Source of the DNA: Microbulbifer harenosus
Lineage (GTDB): Bacteria > Pseudomonadota > Gammaproteobacteria > Pseudomonadales > Cellvibrionaceae
Length of the DNA stretch: 64,000 bases
Reading direction: 5' to 3'
Assembly: GCF_005771435.1 (NCBI RefSeq)
Contig: NZ_VANI01000002.1
Location: 186,001-250,000 of the forward strand
Positions 9,508 to 17,878 of this stretch are shown one piece after another (within the stretch, counting starts at the first letter, position 1; the number at the start of each line of letters is the position of its first letter). The notes beneath the pieces are model-generated. The model was given only the letters and a program-made list of their open reading frames with translations. It ran no database searches and was not told the DNA's origin. Position numbers and translations under genes: made by a program.

Positions 9508-9633
9508 TCTGCGGCAACGCCGTTCCCGGATACGGGCAATCTTCGTCTGTATCCGGCGCCTTTTCCCCTTTGCCTTTCTGCGATTCTGTTACGCTTGTGA
9601 TTCTTCGGCCTTTTCGCATCCCGGATCACGGAC

Positions 9634-11076
9634 ATGAACAAGTGGTTGTCGAAAGGAGTGCTCGCCTGTTTGCTGCTGCTGGCGCAGCTTTGCTTTACCT
9701 ATTGCGTAGCGCAGGAGCCGCAGTCGCAGGGGGAGGGCAATGAGCCGGCCGCCGAGCGGCGGGGCCCACATATCGCGCAGCTCTCAATCAGCGGCCCCAT
9801 TGGTCCCGCGACCACGGATTATTTGATTCGCACCAGCGACAAGGCACGCAAGGGCGGTGCGCGACTTTTTATCGTGAATATGGATACCCCGGGAGGGCTG
9901 GACGCGGCCACCCGGGACATCATCCAGCATATCCTCGCCTCAGACATTCCCTACGTTACCTACGTCACCCCCGCCGGAGCCCGCGCTGCCAGCGCCGGAA
10001 CCTATATTCTCTACGCCAGCCATGTGGCGGCGATGACGCCTTCAACCACTCTCGGTGCCGCCACTCCGGTACAGATCGGCGGTATGCCAGGCCAACAGGA
10101 GCCGCCGGCGAAAGCGCCGGAGATGTCCGAGGACAAGGCGGGCGAAGAAGGCGAGCAGAACGGCGAACCGAAAAAACGCGAACGCGATCCGAGGAGCGCG
10201 ATGGAGCGCAAGGTCGTCAATGATTCCGTCGCCTATATCCGCGGGCTCGCCCACCGCAACGGGCGCAACGCCGACTGGGCTGAAAAAGCTGTGCGAGACG
10301 CCGCGACCCTGACCGCGAGAGAAGCGCGTGCCGAAAACGTGGTGGATATTGTGGCGGACAATCAGCAGCAGCTGCTGCAGCAGCTAGCCGATCGGGATGT
10401 GATATTGCCTTCCGGGAAACAGAAAATTTCCGGAACCATCGCCGAGTTGCCTGTGGTGTCCTACGAGCCGGACTGGCGCAACGAACTGCTGTCCCTCATC
10501 ACTAACCCACAGGTGGCCTACATTCTGTTGCTGATCGGCATTTACGGGCTGATTTTCGAAGGCTACAGCCCTGGCGCGATTGTACCTGGCGTGGTGGGTA
10601 TTATTTGTCTGTTACTGGCGTTTTATGCGCTGCAGGTTCTGCCGATCAATTACGCCGGTCTGGCACTGATTATCGTGGGGGCCCTGTTGATCGCGGCGGA
10701 ACTGTTTGTGCCGAGTTTCGGTGCGCTGGGTATTGGCGGGGTTGTTGCGCTGGTGATCGGTTCGGTCATGTTGATCGACAGTGATGTGCCGGGGATGCGG
10801 ATTTCCAAGACGATGATCGGCTCCATTGCTGCAATTAGTGGGCTGGCGCTGCTGGGATTTCTGTACGCGGTCGGCCGCAGCCTGCGCAAGCCGATTGTCG
10901 CCGCCAATCAGGCGATGGTTGGGCGCACAGCGGTGGTGTCGGTGGTGGAACCGGAATTGTTGGTGAAAATCGACGGTGAGATCTGGCGTGCACGCTGTGA
11001 CAATCTGCTGACAGAAGGTCAGCTGGTGAAGGTGACGGCGGAGCAGGGATTGCTGTTGCAGGTAGTGCCGGAATAA
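9634..11076 (+). CDS. nfeD: NfeD-family membrane serine protease (ClpP-like)
   Basis: A 480-residue long-form NfeD protein. A signal peptide (residues 1-26) precedes a ClpP-class protease domain with MDTPGGLD, the candidate nucleophile S120 in ARAASAGTYIL, and K193 in MERKVVND as the likely dyad lysine. Between them is a low-complexity acidic and basic insert (about 155-187). Four to five membrane helices (about 285-420) and a C-terminal OB-fold NfeD domain (residues 430-480) follow. Homologues cleave the C-terminus of stomatin-like proteins; the slipin gene lies 18 bases downstream, as is typical. Confidence 0.92.
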   Translation: MNKWLSKGVLACLLLLAQLCFTYCVAQEPQSQGEGNEPAAERRGPHIAQLSISGPIGPATTDYLIRTSDKARKGGARLFIVNMDTPGGLDAATRDIIQHILASDIPYVTYVTPAGARAASAGTYILYASHVAAMTPSTTLGAATPVQIGGMPGQQEPPAKAPEMSEDKAGEEGEQNGEPKKRERDPRSAMERKVVNDSVAYIRGLAHRNGRNADWAEKAVRDAATLTAREARAENVVDIVADNQQQLLQQLADRDVILPSGKQKISGTIAELPVVSYEPDWRNELLSLITNPQVAYILLLIGIYGLIFEGYSPGAIVPGVVGIICLLLAFYALQVLPINYAGLALIIVGALLIAAELFVPSFGALGIGGVVALVIGSVMLIDSDVPGMRISKTMIGSIAAISGLALLGFLYAVGRSLRKPIVAANQAMVGRTAVVSVVEPELLVKIDGEIWRARCDNLLTEGQLVKVTAEQGLLLQVVPE

Positions 11077-11094
11077 TCAAACAAGGAGACGTTT

Positions 11095-11847
11095 ATGCTC
11101 AGTTACTTTGCCGGTCTGGCGTTTCTCGCGGTTGTCCTGGTGGTGATGTACGCGATCCGCATCCTGCGCGAGTACGAGCGCGCGGTGGTATTTTTTCTCG
11201 GCCGCTTCCAGGCGGTGAAGGGACCGGGGCTGATTATCATCATTCCCGTCATCCAGACCATGGAACGGGTGGACCTGCGTGTAGTGGTAATGGATGTTCC
11301 CACCCAGGACGTGATCAGCCGGGACAATGTGTCGGTAAAGGTCAACGCGGTAGTGTATTACCGGGTTGTCGACCCGCAGTCGGCGATCATCAATGTGGAA
11401 AACTATCACGAAGCGGTGAGCCAGCTATCGCAGACCACGTTGCGCTCTGTGCTGGGCAAACACGAGCTCGACGAGATGCTTTCGGAGCGCGACAAGCTCA
11501 ACATTGATATCCAGAAAATTCTCGACGAGCAGACGGACGCCTGGGGAGTAAAGGTGACCAATGTGGAAATCAAACACATCGATCTCGACGAGAGTATGAT
11601 CCGCGCCATTGCACAGCAGGCAGAGGCAGAACGCGCACGGCGGGCGAAAGTGATCCATGCGGAGGGGGAGGCTCAGGCCGCGGCGAAGCTTACTGAAGCG
11701 GCGGACCAGCTCTCCAAAAATTCGAATGCGATTACGTTGCGGTATATGCAGACGCTGATCGATATCGCGGGGGATCAGAACTCAACGATTGTGTTTCCCC
11801 TGCCGCTGGATCTGGTCAAGCCATTGTTAAAAGCGGATAAAGGGTGA
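11095..11847 (+). CDS. Slipin, SPFH/stomatin-like membrane protein
   Basis: A 250-residue bacterial stomatin. One N-terminal membrane helix ([14 protein letters not shown]) is followed by the SPFH domain: [46 protein letters not shown] and [19 protein letters not shown] helical, Ala/Glu-rich oligomerisation region ([19 protein letters not shown]) and a hydrophobic end ([20 protein letters not shown]) follow. Slipins form ring-like assemblies that organise membrane microdomains and are clients of NfeD proteases. It starts at ATG 11095 with AAGGAG eight bases before. The pair is closed by a hairpin at 11864. Confidence 0.94.
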   Translation: MLSYFAGLAFLAVVLVVMYAIRILREYERAVVFFLGRFQAVKGPGLIIIIPVIQTMERVDLRVVVMDVPTQDVISRDNVSVKVNAVVYYRVVDPQSAIINVENYHEAVSQLSQTTLRSVLGKHELDEMLSERDKLNIDIQKILDEQTDAWGVKVTNVEIKHIDLDESMIRAIAQQAEAERARRAKVIHAEGEAQAAAKLTEAADQLSKNSNAITLRYMQTLIDIAGDQNSTIVFPLPLDLVKPLLKADKG

Positions 11848-11863
11848 AGGGAAGAATAAAAAG

Positions 11864-11885
11864 GGCTCCCGGCATGCCGGGAGCC
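11864..11885. terminator. Perfect hairpin between slipin and the symporter, terminator-like
   Basis: An 11-bp perfect palindrome centred on GGCATGCC. On the minus strand it is followed by CCCTTTTTATTC, so it best terminates the symporter operon; the plus side has no T run and would be a weaker stop for the slipin transcript. Confidence 0.7.
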
Positions 11886-11948
11886 AATCTCCTGCGAGAT
11901 GATTGCGGTAGGAGAAAAGGGAAAAAAATTGGGAAATCCGTGGGCCCG

Positions 11949-13505
11949 TTACCACCAGGCCCAGTAAAGCGCGACCAGAATCAGGCTGATACACACCGCG
12001 GAGATATTGAATCCACTGCTAGTGGAATAATCCACCTGTTCTGCGTGAATGGCCTTCTCGCAGTGCTCTTTGCCGGCAAACAGCATGCCGAGAACCAGGC
12101 AGGCCACAAACACCAGCCCCACCCGATCCATAAATGGCAGCTCGGGCCAATAGATGCGCGCCAGTGCGGACAGCACCACCGAGCTGATGCCGGCTACCAG
12201 TGCCGAGGTGGCGTTGGCTTTTTTATAGAAGAAACCCAGCAGGAAAATGGCCACGACCCCGGGGGTGAAGAAGCCGGTGAATTCCTGGATATACTGGAAT
12301 GCCTGCTCCATCTGGCCGAGCAGCGGCTGGGCGATAATCATCGCAATCACCATTGCGACCAGGGCAGCAATGCGGCCAATGGTAACCAGGTGTTTTTCAC
12401 TGGGCGGTTGGCGTACCAGCTGGCGGTAGATGTCCATGGTGAAAATGGTCGATATGCTGTTGGCCATGGAACCGAGGGATGAGGCAATGGCGGCGACCAG
12501 CGCGGCGAAGGTCAGGCCCAGCAGGCCGGCGGGAACGAGTTTCATCATTTCCGGGTAGGCCTGGTCCGGGCGCTCCAGGTTTGGCGCCAGTACCAGGGCG
12601 GCAATGCCAGGCAGCACCACGAGCACCGGCATCAGCAGTTTCAGAAAGGCCGCCAGCGTAATCCCCTTTTGTGCTTCGCGCAGGCTTTTAGCCGCGAGGG
12701 TGCGCTGGGTTATGTACTGGTTGAAGCCCCAGTAAGAGAGATTCATTACCCACAGGCCGCCAACCAGAACAGAAATACCCGGCAGGCTCACGTAGTCTTC
12801 ATGCTCCGGCGACAGAATCATGTCGAAGCTCTGCGGAACCCGATCCAACAGCATGCCGAACCCGGTGATCACGCCATTGCCCTCGGCAATGGTGTCGAGG
12901 GCCAGGTAAGTCACCAGCAGACCGCCAAACACCAACAGTGCCACCTGCAGGATATCGGTGAATGCCACTGCCTTAAGGCCGCCATACAGAGAGTAGGCTA
13001 CGGAGAACAATGCCAGGAACAGCATACCGTACAGCATATCGATACCGGCGATGGTTTTGATCGCCAGCGCCCCCAGGTACAGCACCGCAGTGAGATTCAC
13101 AAAGGTGTACACCGCCAGCCAGAAAAACGCCATCACCAGCTGTACCCGCTGGTCGAAGCGCTGCGCCAGAAACTGGGGCATGGTGTAGATTTTTTTGTCG
13201 AGAAACGTAGGCAGGAAATATTTGCCGATAATGATCAGCGTGATCGCACCCATCCATTCATAGGAGGCGATGGCGAGACCGATGGCGTAGCCGGAGCCCG
13301 ACATGCCGATGATCTGCTCGGCGGAAATATTCGAGGCGATCAGCGAAGTACCGATGGCCCACCACGGCAGGGTATTGCCCGCGAGAAAATAGTCGGAGCT
13401 GTCGCGCTGGTGGCCGGCTTTTTCCCGCGAGACCCACCAGGCTATGCCCATTAATAAAATGCAGTATGCCGCGAATACGGTTATATCCAGACTCGTCAAC
13501 GCCAT
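11949..13505 (-). CDS. Sodium:galactose symporter, vSGLT-like (SSS family)
   Basis: A 518-residue, about 14-helix sodium/solute symporter that closely resembles the Vibrio galactose transporter vSGLT as I remember it. ASNISAEQIIGMSGSGYAIG and the following SYEWMG place Q64 and E83 where vSGLT has sugar ligands Q69 and E88, and YWGFNQYITQRTLAAKS matches the Asn-containing segment. IASSLGSMANSIST matches the sodium-site helix. It is the last gene of the dehydratase-kinase-aldolase-symporter operon, so galactose released by the galactanase and beta-galactosidase is the likely cargo. Other hexoses cannot be excluded. Confidence 0.88.
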   Translation of the reverse strand: MALTSLDITVFAAYCILLMGIAWWVSREKAGHQRDSSDYFLAGNTLPWWAIGTSLIASNISAEQIIGMSGSGYAIGLAIASYEWMGAITLIIIGKYFLPTFLDKKIYTMPQFLAQRFDQRVQLVMAFFWLAVYTFVNLTAVLYLGALAIKTIAGIDMLYGMLFLALFSVAYSLYGGLKAVAFTDILQVALLVFGGLLVTYLALDTIAEGNGVITGFGMLLDRVPQSFDMILSPEHEDYVSLPGISVLVGGLWVMNLSYWGFNQYITQRTLAAKSLREAQKGITLAAFLKLLMPVLVVLPGIAALVLAPNLERPDQAYPEMMKLVPAGLLGLTFAALVAAIASSLGSMANSISTIFTMDIYRQLVRQPPSEKHLVTIGRIAALVAMVIAMIIAQPLLGQMEQAFQYIQEFTGFFTPGVVAIFLLGFFYKKANATSALVAGISSVVLSALARIYWPELPFMDRVGLVFVACLVLGMLFAGKEHCEKAIHAEQVDYSTSSGFNISAVCISLILVALYWAWW

Positions 13506-13530
13506 GTGTTACCTCACCGGAATCGGTTCG

Positions 13531-14151
13531 TTATTGTTGTGAAATGGAGTGATATTTTTCGATATATTGCTGTGCCACCTGCGCGGCCTCTTCCGGTGTT
13601 CTCCCCGGCTTGTACAGATCGCTGCCGATACCAAAGCCGCGGGTACCCGCGAGGAAGAATTCGCGCATGCTGTCCAGATTGACACCGCCTACCGCGAGCA
13701 GATCTATGTCACCCGGCAGTACCGCTTTCAGGTTTTTTACATAGCCAGGGCCGAGGTTGACCGCGGGAAACAGTTTCAGGTATCGGGCACCGGCGGCAAT
13801 CGCCGAGAAGGCTTCGGTGGGGGTCTGGATACCGGGCATACTCACCATCTTGAGTGCGATGGTGCGGCGGATCACGTCCTGATCGCAGTTGGGGGAGACA
13901 ATCAACCTGGCCCCGGTCTCGGCCACGGCTTCGACCTGCGCCGTCGCGGTTACCGTGCCGGCGCCACAGCAGGCCCGGTCTCCGAAATGTTCAACCAGCC
14001 TGGCGATACTCTCAAGCGGGCGCGGGGAGTTGAGCGGCACTTCGATATAGTGGAAGCCGGCTTGATAAATGGCGTCCGCTACAGGAATCACTTCTTCCGG
14101 TGTAATGCCTCTCAGAATGGCCACCAGCGGCAGTATTTTTTTCTCGCTCAT
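13531..14151 (-). CDS. dgoA: 2-dehydro-3-deoxy-6-phosphogalactonate aldolase
   Basis: A 206-residue KDPG/KDPGal-type class I aldolase with VAILRGITPEEVIPVADAIYQAG, YIEVPLNSPRPLESI, GAGTVTATAQVEAV and the Schiff-base lysine in ARYLKLFPAVNLGPGYVK. IEVPLNSP favours the galacto-specific DgoA subgroup over Eda. It splits 2-dehydro-3-deoxy-6-phosphogalactonate into pyruvate and glyceraldehyde 3-phosphate, the last step of the De Ley-Doudoroff route. It lies 32 bases after dgoK and 25 before the symporter gene. Confidence 0.93.
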   Translation of the reverse strand: MSEKKILPLVAILRGITPEEVIPVADAIYQAGFHYIEVPLNSPRPLESIARLVEHFGDRACCGAGTVTATAQVEAVAETGARLIVSPNCDQDVIRRTIALKMVSMPGIQTPTEAFSAIAAGARYLKLFPAVNLGPGYVKNLKAVLPGDIDLLAVGGVNLDSMREFFLAGTRGFGIGSDLYKPGRTPEEAAQVAQQYIEKYHSISQQ

Positions 14152-14183
14152 CGGTTGTTGTCCTTATGGTTTTCTTTTCCCGT

Positions 14184-15164
14184 CTATGCGGGAGCGGTTT
14201 GTCGGGGGGCGAGCTGGCGTGCAAAAAAAGCGAGACCCGCGAGCGCCAGGGACTCCCCGTCGTGGCAGTGGCACTCTATTTCCATACTTTGCAGCGCCTG
14301 GCGGTACAGCCGGGTAATCCGCTCCGAACCGATCAGCTGCACTGCAGGGGGATGATTTTCTCCGGCGACGGCGTGGCGGATCTCGCTGCCGATCAACAAC
14401 CCGGATAGATAGGCTGCGCTGTGTTGCGGATGCAGTTTGTTGTCCAGTACGCGGGTGCGCGCGCTGAACAACTGCTGCAGCAGGGCGCCACTGCTTGTTG
14501 AGTCACTGCGGCTGGCTTCTACACCGGCAAGGAATGCGGTGTCGTCGAATTGCTGTTCGCCCTGCACCAGCACACTGTGTTCACTCAGCAGTGCATAGAG
14601 CTCGCCGGTCATGGCGGTGGTAAATGCGTGTATCTGGCCATCGCGGATTTGTACCCACTTTGCGTGGGTGCCCGGCAGGCACAACAGGCTTCGCTGTTTC
14701 TGCGCTGCATCTGCTTGCTGCAACCAGCCGATGATCTGGGTTTCCTCACCGCGCATGACTTCCAGCTCGCCGGTTGCGCCGCGCGCGCAGACGCCGGGCA
14801 CGATGTGCATCCGGGGGGACTCGTCCTGAGTTGCGGAAATTGACGCCATCTGGTCTGCCAGCGTGGCCGGGTCCAGCGGGCACTGCGCATAGGGCACAGC
14901 CCGCAGGCCGATATTGGAGCCGATCATGCCGCACAGAATGACGGGATAGGCACGCGCCGCATCGGGCAGCCGGGCGATTTCCGCCTGTAAAAAGGGCAGC
15001 AGGCCGTCGCGGCCGAGGCGGGAGACGCCGTTGGCGGAATCCGACTGCGCCACCAGCGTACCCCGTTCGTCAAGCGCCCGCAGGCGGAAGCTGCTGGTGC
15101 CCCAGTCGATGGCGATAAACCCCTGCCTGACGCCCGCGGTGATGTCGGTATTGACCGCAGACAT
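14184..15164 (-). CDS. dgoK: 2-dehydro-3-deoxygalactonokinase
   Basis: A 326-residue sugar-acid kinase of the ASKHA fold with the DgoK-type opening FIAIDWGTSSFRLRALDERG and CGMIGSNIGLRAVPY, CLPGTHAKWVQI and FLAGVEASR segments. It phosphorylates 2-dehydro-3-deoxy-D-galactonate at O6. Its ATG shares one base with the stop of the upstream dehydratase (TGATG), so the two are probably translationally coupled. The downstream aldolase uses its product. Confidence 0.93.
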   Translation of the reverse strand: MSAVNTDITAGVRQGFIAIDWGTSSFRLRALDERGTLVAQSDSANGVSRLGRDGLLPFLQAEIARLPDAARAYPVILCGMIGSNIGLRAVPYAQCPLDPATLADQMASISATQDESPRMHIVPGVCARGATGELEVMRGEETQIIGWLQQADAAQKQRSLLCLPGTHAKWVQIRDGQIHAFTTAMTGELYALLSEHSVLVQGEQQFDDTAFLAGVEASRSDSTSSGALLQQLFSARTRVLDNKLHPQHSAAYLSGLLIGSEIRHAVAGENHPPAVQLIGSERITRLYRQALQSMEIECHCHDGESLALAGLAFFARQLAPRQTAPA

Positions 15165-16918
15165 CAGTGGGATTCCCGCGAGACTTCGTCACCGGAACCG
15201 CCCACCAGGAAATCCAGGTCTGCGCCCTGGTCCGCCTGCAGCACCGTGTCGACATACAGTTTGGCGTAGCCGCGGTGATAGGTGGGAGCCGGTTTGTTGG
15301 CGTGCCACACTTCGAGGCGCGCCTGCAGTTCATCGTCGGAAATTTTCAGGTTGAGGCTGCGGGCTTCGCCATTGAACTCAATCAGATCACCGTCGCGCAC
15401 CACCGCCAGCGGGCCACCGGCGCTGGCTTCCGGGGCCACGTGCAGGATTACCGAACCGAAGGCGGTACCGCTCATGCGCGCATCAGAAATACGCAGCATG
15501 TCCTTGATGCCTTTTTCCAGCAGTTTTTTCGGCAGCGCCATGTTGCCCACTTCCGGCATGCCCGGATAGCCCTTGGGACCGCACCCCTTCAGCACCATGA
15601 TGCAATGCTCGTCGATATCCAGTTCCGGCAGGTCCTTGCGCGCGTGGTAATCCTCAATGGACTCAAACACCACAGCGCGACCGGTGTGGTTCAACAGCTC
15701 GGGAGAGGCTGCGTTTGGTTTGATGATGGCACCCTGAGGGCAAAGGTTGCCGCGCAGTACCCAGATGCCGGAGTTTTCCTTCACCGGGTTGTCGATATCG
15801 CGGATCACGTCGTCGTTGTAGCACTCGGCGTGTTCGATCTGTTCGCCGAGGGAGACACCGCTGACGGTCGCTGCGCTCAGCTCCAGAAAGCCGGCGATTT
15901 TTTTCATCACCGCAGGCAGGCCGCCCGCGTAGTGGTAGTCCTCCATCAGGAAGCGCCCCGACGGCATCAGGTCTACCAGCAACGGCAGGTCGCGGCTGTA
16001 GCGGTCGAAGTCTTCCAGTTGCAGGTCGATTTCCAGGCGTCCGGCCAGCGCCAGCAGGTGCATCACGGTGTTGGTGGAACCACCCACGGCGGCGTTCACC
16101 TTGATCGCGTTGATCAGAGAGTCCTTGGTAACGATGTCTTTCATACGCACATCGTCGCGCACCAGTCGCACAATCTCGCGGCCGCTCATATGCGCCATAG
16201 CCTGGCGGCGGGCATCCACGGCGGGGATGGAGCCGTTGTAGGGCAGGCACAGGCCCATGGCCTCCACCAGGTTGGAGACGGTAGAGGCGGTGCCCATGGT
16301 CATGCACACGCCGCGGGAGCGGGACATGCCGCTTTCAGCGGCGATGAAGTCTTCCTGGCTCATTTCGCCGGCGCGCACCGCTTCGGAGAATTTCCACACG
16401 TCGGTGCCGGAGCCGATATCGCGACCGCGGAACTTGCCGTTCAGCATGGGGCCGGAGGAGACCACGATAGTGGGCAGGTTGACGCTGGCAGCACCCATCA
16501 GCTGGCCCGGGGTGGTCTTGTCGCAGCCGCCCAGAAGCACCACGCCGTCGATGGGGTTTCCGCGAATGGATTCTTCCACGTCCATCGCCAGCAGGTTGCG
16601 GAACAGCATTGCGGTGGGGCGCATCTGGGTTTCGCCGAGGCTGGTGACCGGGAACTCCAGAGGCACGCCACCGGCTTCCCAGATACCGCGCTTCACGTAT
16701 TCGGCGATTTCCCGAAGGCCAGAGTTGCAGGGAGTGATTTCAGACCAGGTGTTGCAGATGCCGATAATCGGGCGGCCGTCGAAGACGTGGTCGGGGTAGC
16801 CCTGGGCTTTCATCCAGGAGCGGTGGATAAATCCGTCTTTATCCAGCTTGCCGTAGCTCAGCTGGCTGCGGCGTGGCTTTTCTGCCTTGTTATTGGGCTT
16901 GTCGCTATCGTTGCTCAT
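15164..16918 (-). CDS. IlvD/Edd-family sugar-acid dehydratase (probable galactonate dehydratase)
   Basis: A 584-residue Fe-S dehydratase. Likely cluster cysteines are in IGICNTWSEITPCN, LLGGCDKTTPGQLMG and SRGVCMTMGTASTVSN. Length and the ICNTWSE and GGCDKTTP signatures match the pentonate/hexonate branch (arabinonate, xylonate, galactonate dehydratases) rather than IlvD or Edd. Its position before dgoK and dgoA makes D-galactonate to 2-dehydro-3-deoxygalactonate the best reaction; L-arabinonate is an alternative, since arabinogalactan also carries arabinose. It is the first gene of its operon, divergent from the GntR regulator, with a shared 13-bp element about 60 bases upstream. Confidence 0.88.
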   Translation of the reverse strand: MSNDSDKPNNKAEKPRRSQLSYGKLDKDGFIHRSWMKAQGYPDHVFDGRPIIGICNTWSEITPCNSGLREIAEYVKRGIWEAGGVPLEFPVTSLGETQMRPTAMLFRNLLAMDVEESIRGNPIDGVVLLGGCDKTTPGQLMGAASVNLPTIVVSSGPMLNGKFRGRDIGSGTDVWKFSEAVRAGEMSQEDFIAAESGMSRSRGVCMTMGTASTVSNLVEAMGLCLPYNGSIPAVDARRQAMAHMSGREIVRLVRDDVRMKDIVTKDSLINAIKVNAAVGGSTNTVMHLLALAGRLEIDLQLEDFDRYSRDLPLLVDLMPSGRFLMEDYHYAGGLPAVMKKIAGFLELSAATVSGVSLGEQIEHAECYNDDVIRDIDNPVKENSGIWVLRGNLCPQGAIIKPNAASPELLNHTGRAVVFESIEDYHARKDLPELDIDEHCIMVLKGCGPKGYPGMPEVGNMALPKKLLEKGIKDMLRISDARMSGTAFGSVILHVAPEASAGGPLAVVRDGDLIEFNGEARSLNLKISDDELQARLEVWHANKPAPTYHRGYAKLYVDTVLQADQGADLDFLVGGSGDEVSRESH

Positions 16919-16973
16919 TCAATTGCCATTCCTGATCGCAGGGTGAATGTCACCCTATCACTCAAAGTTGTTT

Positions 16974-16986
16974 TATATGATAAATA
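16974..16986. promoter_or_regulatory. Candidate operator/promoter element shared by the galactose operons
   Basis: TATATGATAAATA, 13 identical bases also present at 24393-24405 upstream of the TonB receptor. Both lie 56-90 bases before a minus-strand start codon in AT-rich divergent regions. It may be an operator of the adjacent GntR protein or a -10-like region. Confidence 0.5.
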
Positions 16987-17077
16987 TGTCTTATTTGTGA
17001 GGCAAGCCGTTTTGTGGGATTCCCTCCTGGCATTGGCAACAGGAACGCGCCCGTTCGTGGCCTCAGACGGATTACTG

Positions 17078-17091
17078 TATGATTTGTCATA
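17078..17091. promoter_or_regulatory. Candidate GntR/FadR operator
   Basis: TATGATTTGTCATA, an inverted repeat with 5-bp arms, 26 bases before the start of the gntR gene. FadR-type regulators bind short AT-rich palindromes, and its position suits autoregulation. Confidence 0.45.
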
Positions 17092-17116
17092 TTAAATCAA
17101 GTGGTGGGAGTATGTA

Positions 17117-17830
17117 ATGGCAATGGATTCCGGTCGCAACCTGACCCAGCAGGTGGTGCACAGTCTGGGGATGGATATTCTGAACGGTCGCTATCCCCCG
17201 AATGCCGCCCTGCCCTCGGAGGCGGAACTGTCGGAGATGTTCGGGGTTTCCCGCAGTGCTACCCGCGAGGCGGTAAAAATGCTCGCGGCCAAGGGCCTGC
17301 TCTCCTCCCGTCCCCGCCAGGGCATTCGCATTCTGCCGGAGAGTGAGTGGAACCTGTTTGATACCGATGTGCTGCACTGGCTGTTGGCGAGCCGCCCGAA
17401 CCTGTTGTTGTTGCGGGATTTCATTCAGATGCGTATTTCCATTGAACCGGAAGCGGCGGCGTTGGCGGCGCAGCTGGGGGATGAGGAGCGGATCGCGGGG
17501 ATCGGTGCGGCACTGGAGCGGATGAGGCTGGCGGAGCAGGGAATGGAAGACCCGCTGGAGGCGGATATCGCGTTTCACACGGCAATTCTGTCGGCCAGCG
17601 GAAATCGCTTCCTGACCCAGTTGCGCGCCTTCTGTGCCACCGCGCTGCGGTTCAGCATTCGCCATACCAACCAGATCAAGGGCGTAACGGCGGCGGATGT
17701 GAGCGATCACCAGGCCATCTATGTTGCCATCCGCGAAGGGCAGAGCGAAAAGGCGCGAGTGATGATGCGCGATATGCTGGAAGAGGCGCTGTCGCTGCTG
17801 GAAGCGAAGATTACGAAAGTTGCAGCGTGA
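17117..17830 (+). CDS. GntR/FadR-type transcriptional regulator of the galactose locus
   Basis: A 237-residue regulator. The N-terminal winged helix-turn-helix (LGMDILNGRYPPNAALPSEAELSEMFGVSRSATREAVKMLAAKGLL) is about residues 15-62. The C-terminal FCD domain carries the usual metal ligands (FIQMRISIEPEAA, ADIAFHTAILSASGN, SDHQAIYVAIREG). This group usually senses sugar acids, so galactonate or 2-dehydro-3-deoxygalactonate is a likely inducer. It is divergent from the dehydratase operon and convergent with the beta-galactosidase gene. GGGAG seven bases before the ATG at 17117 supports this start. It resembles DgoR in role; orthology is not shown. Confidence 0.9.
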   Translation: MAMDSGRNLTQQVVHSLGMDILNGRYPPNAALPSEAELSEMFGVSRSATREAVKMLAAKGLLSSRPRQGIRILPESEWNLFDTDVLHWLLASRPNLLLLRDFIQMRISIEPEAAALAAQLGDEERIAGIGAALERMRLAEQGMEDPLEADIAFHTAILSASGNRFLTQLRAFCATALRFSIRHTNQIKGVTAADVSDHQAIYVAIREGQSEKARVMMRDMLEEALSLLEAKITKVAA

Positions 17831-17848
17831 TCGTTTGACGCATACAAG

Positions 17849-17870
17849 AGCGCCGGGTTACCCCGGCGCT
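17849..17870. terminator. Hairpin between convergent gntR and beta-galactosidase genes
   Basis: Stem AGCGCCGGG (17849-17857) with CCCGGCGCT (17862-17870) and a four-base loop. Neither side has a strong T run, so it is a probable bidirectional terminator. Confidence 0.6.
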
Positions 17871-17878
17871 ATTCAGCA

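Noticed and set aside
15167..17095. Plus-strand open frame of 642 codons opposite the dehydratase
   Set aside because: It mirrors the IlvD/Edd gene and runs into the AT-rich promoter region; its His/Gln/Val-rich composition is typical of antisense frames.
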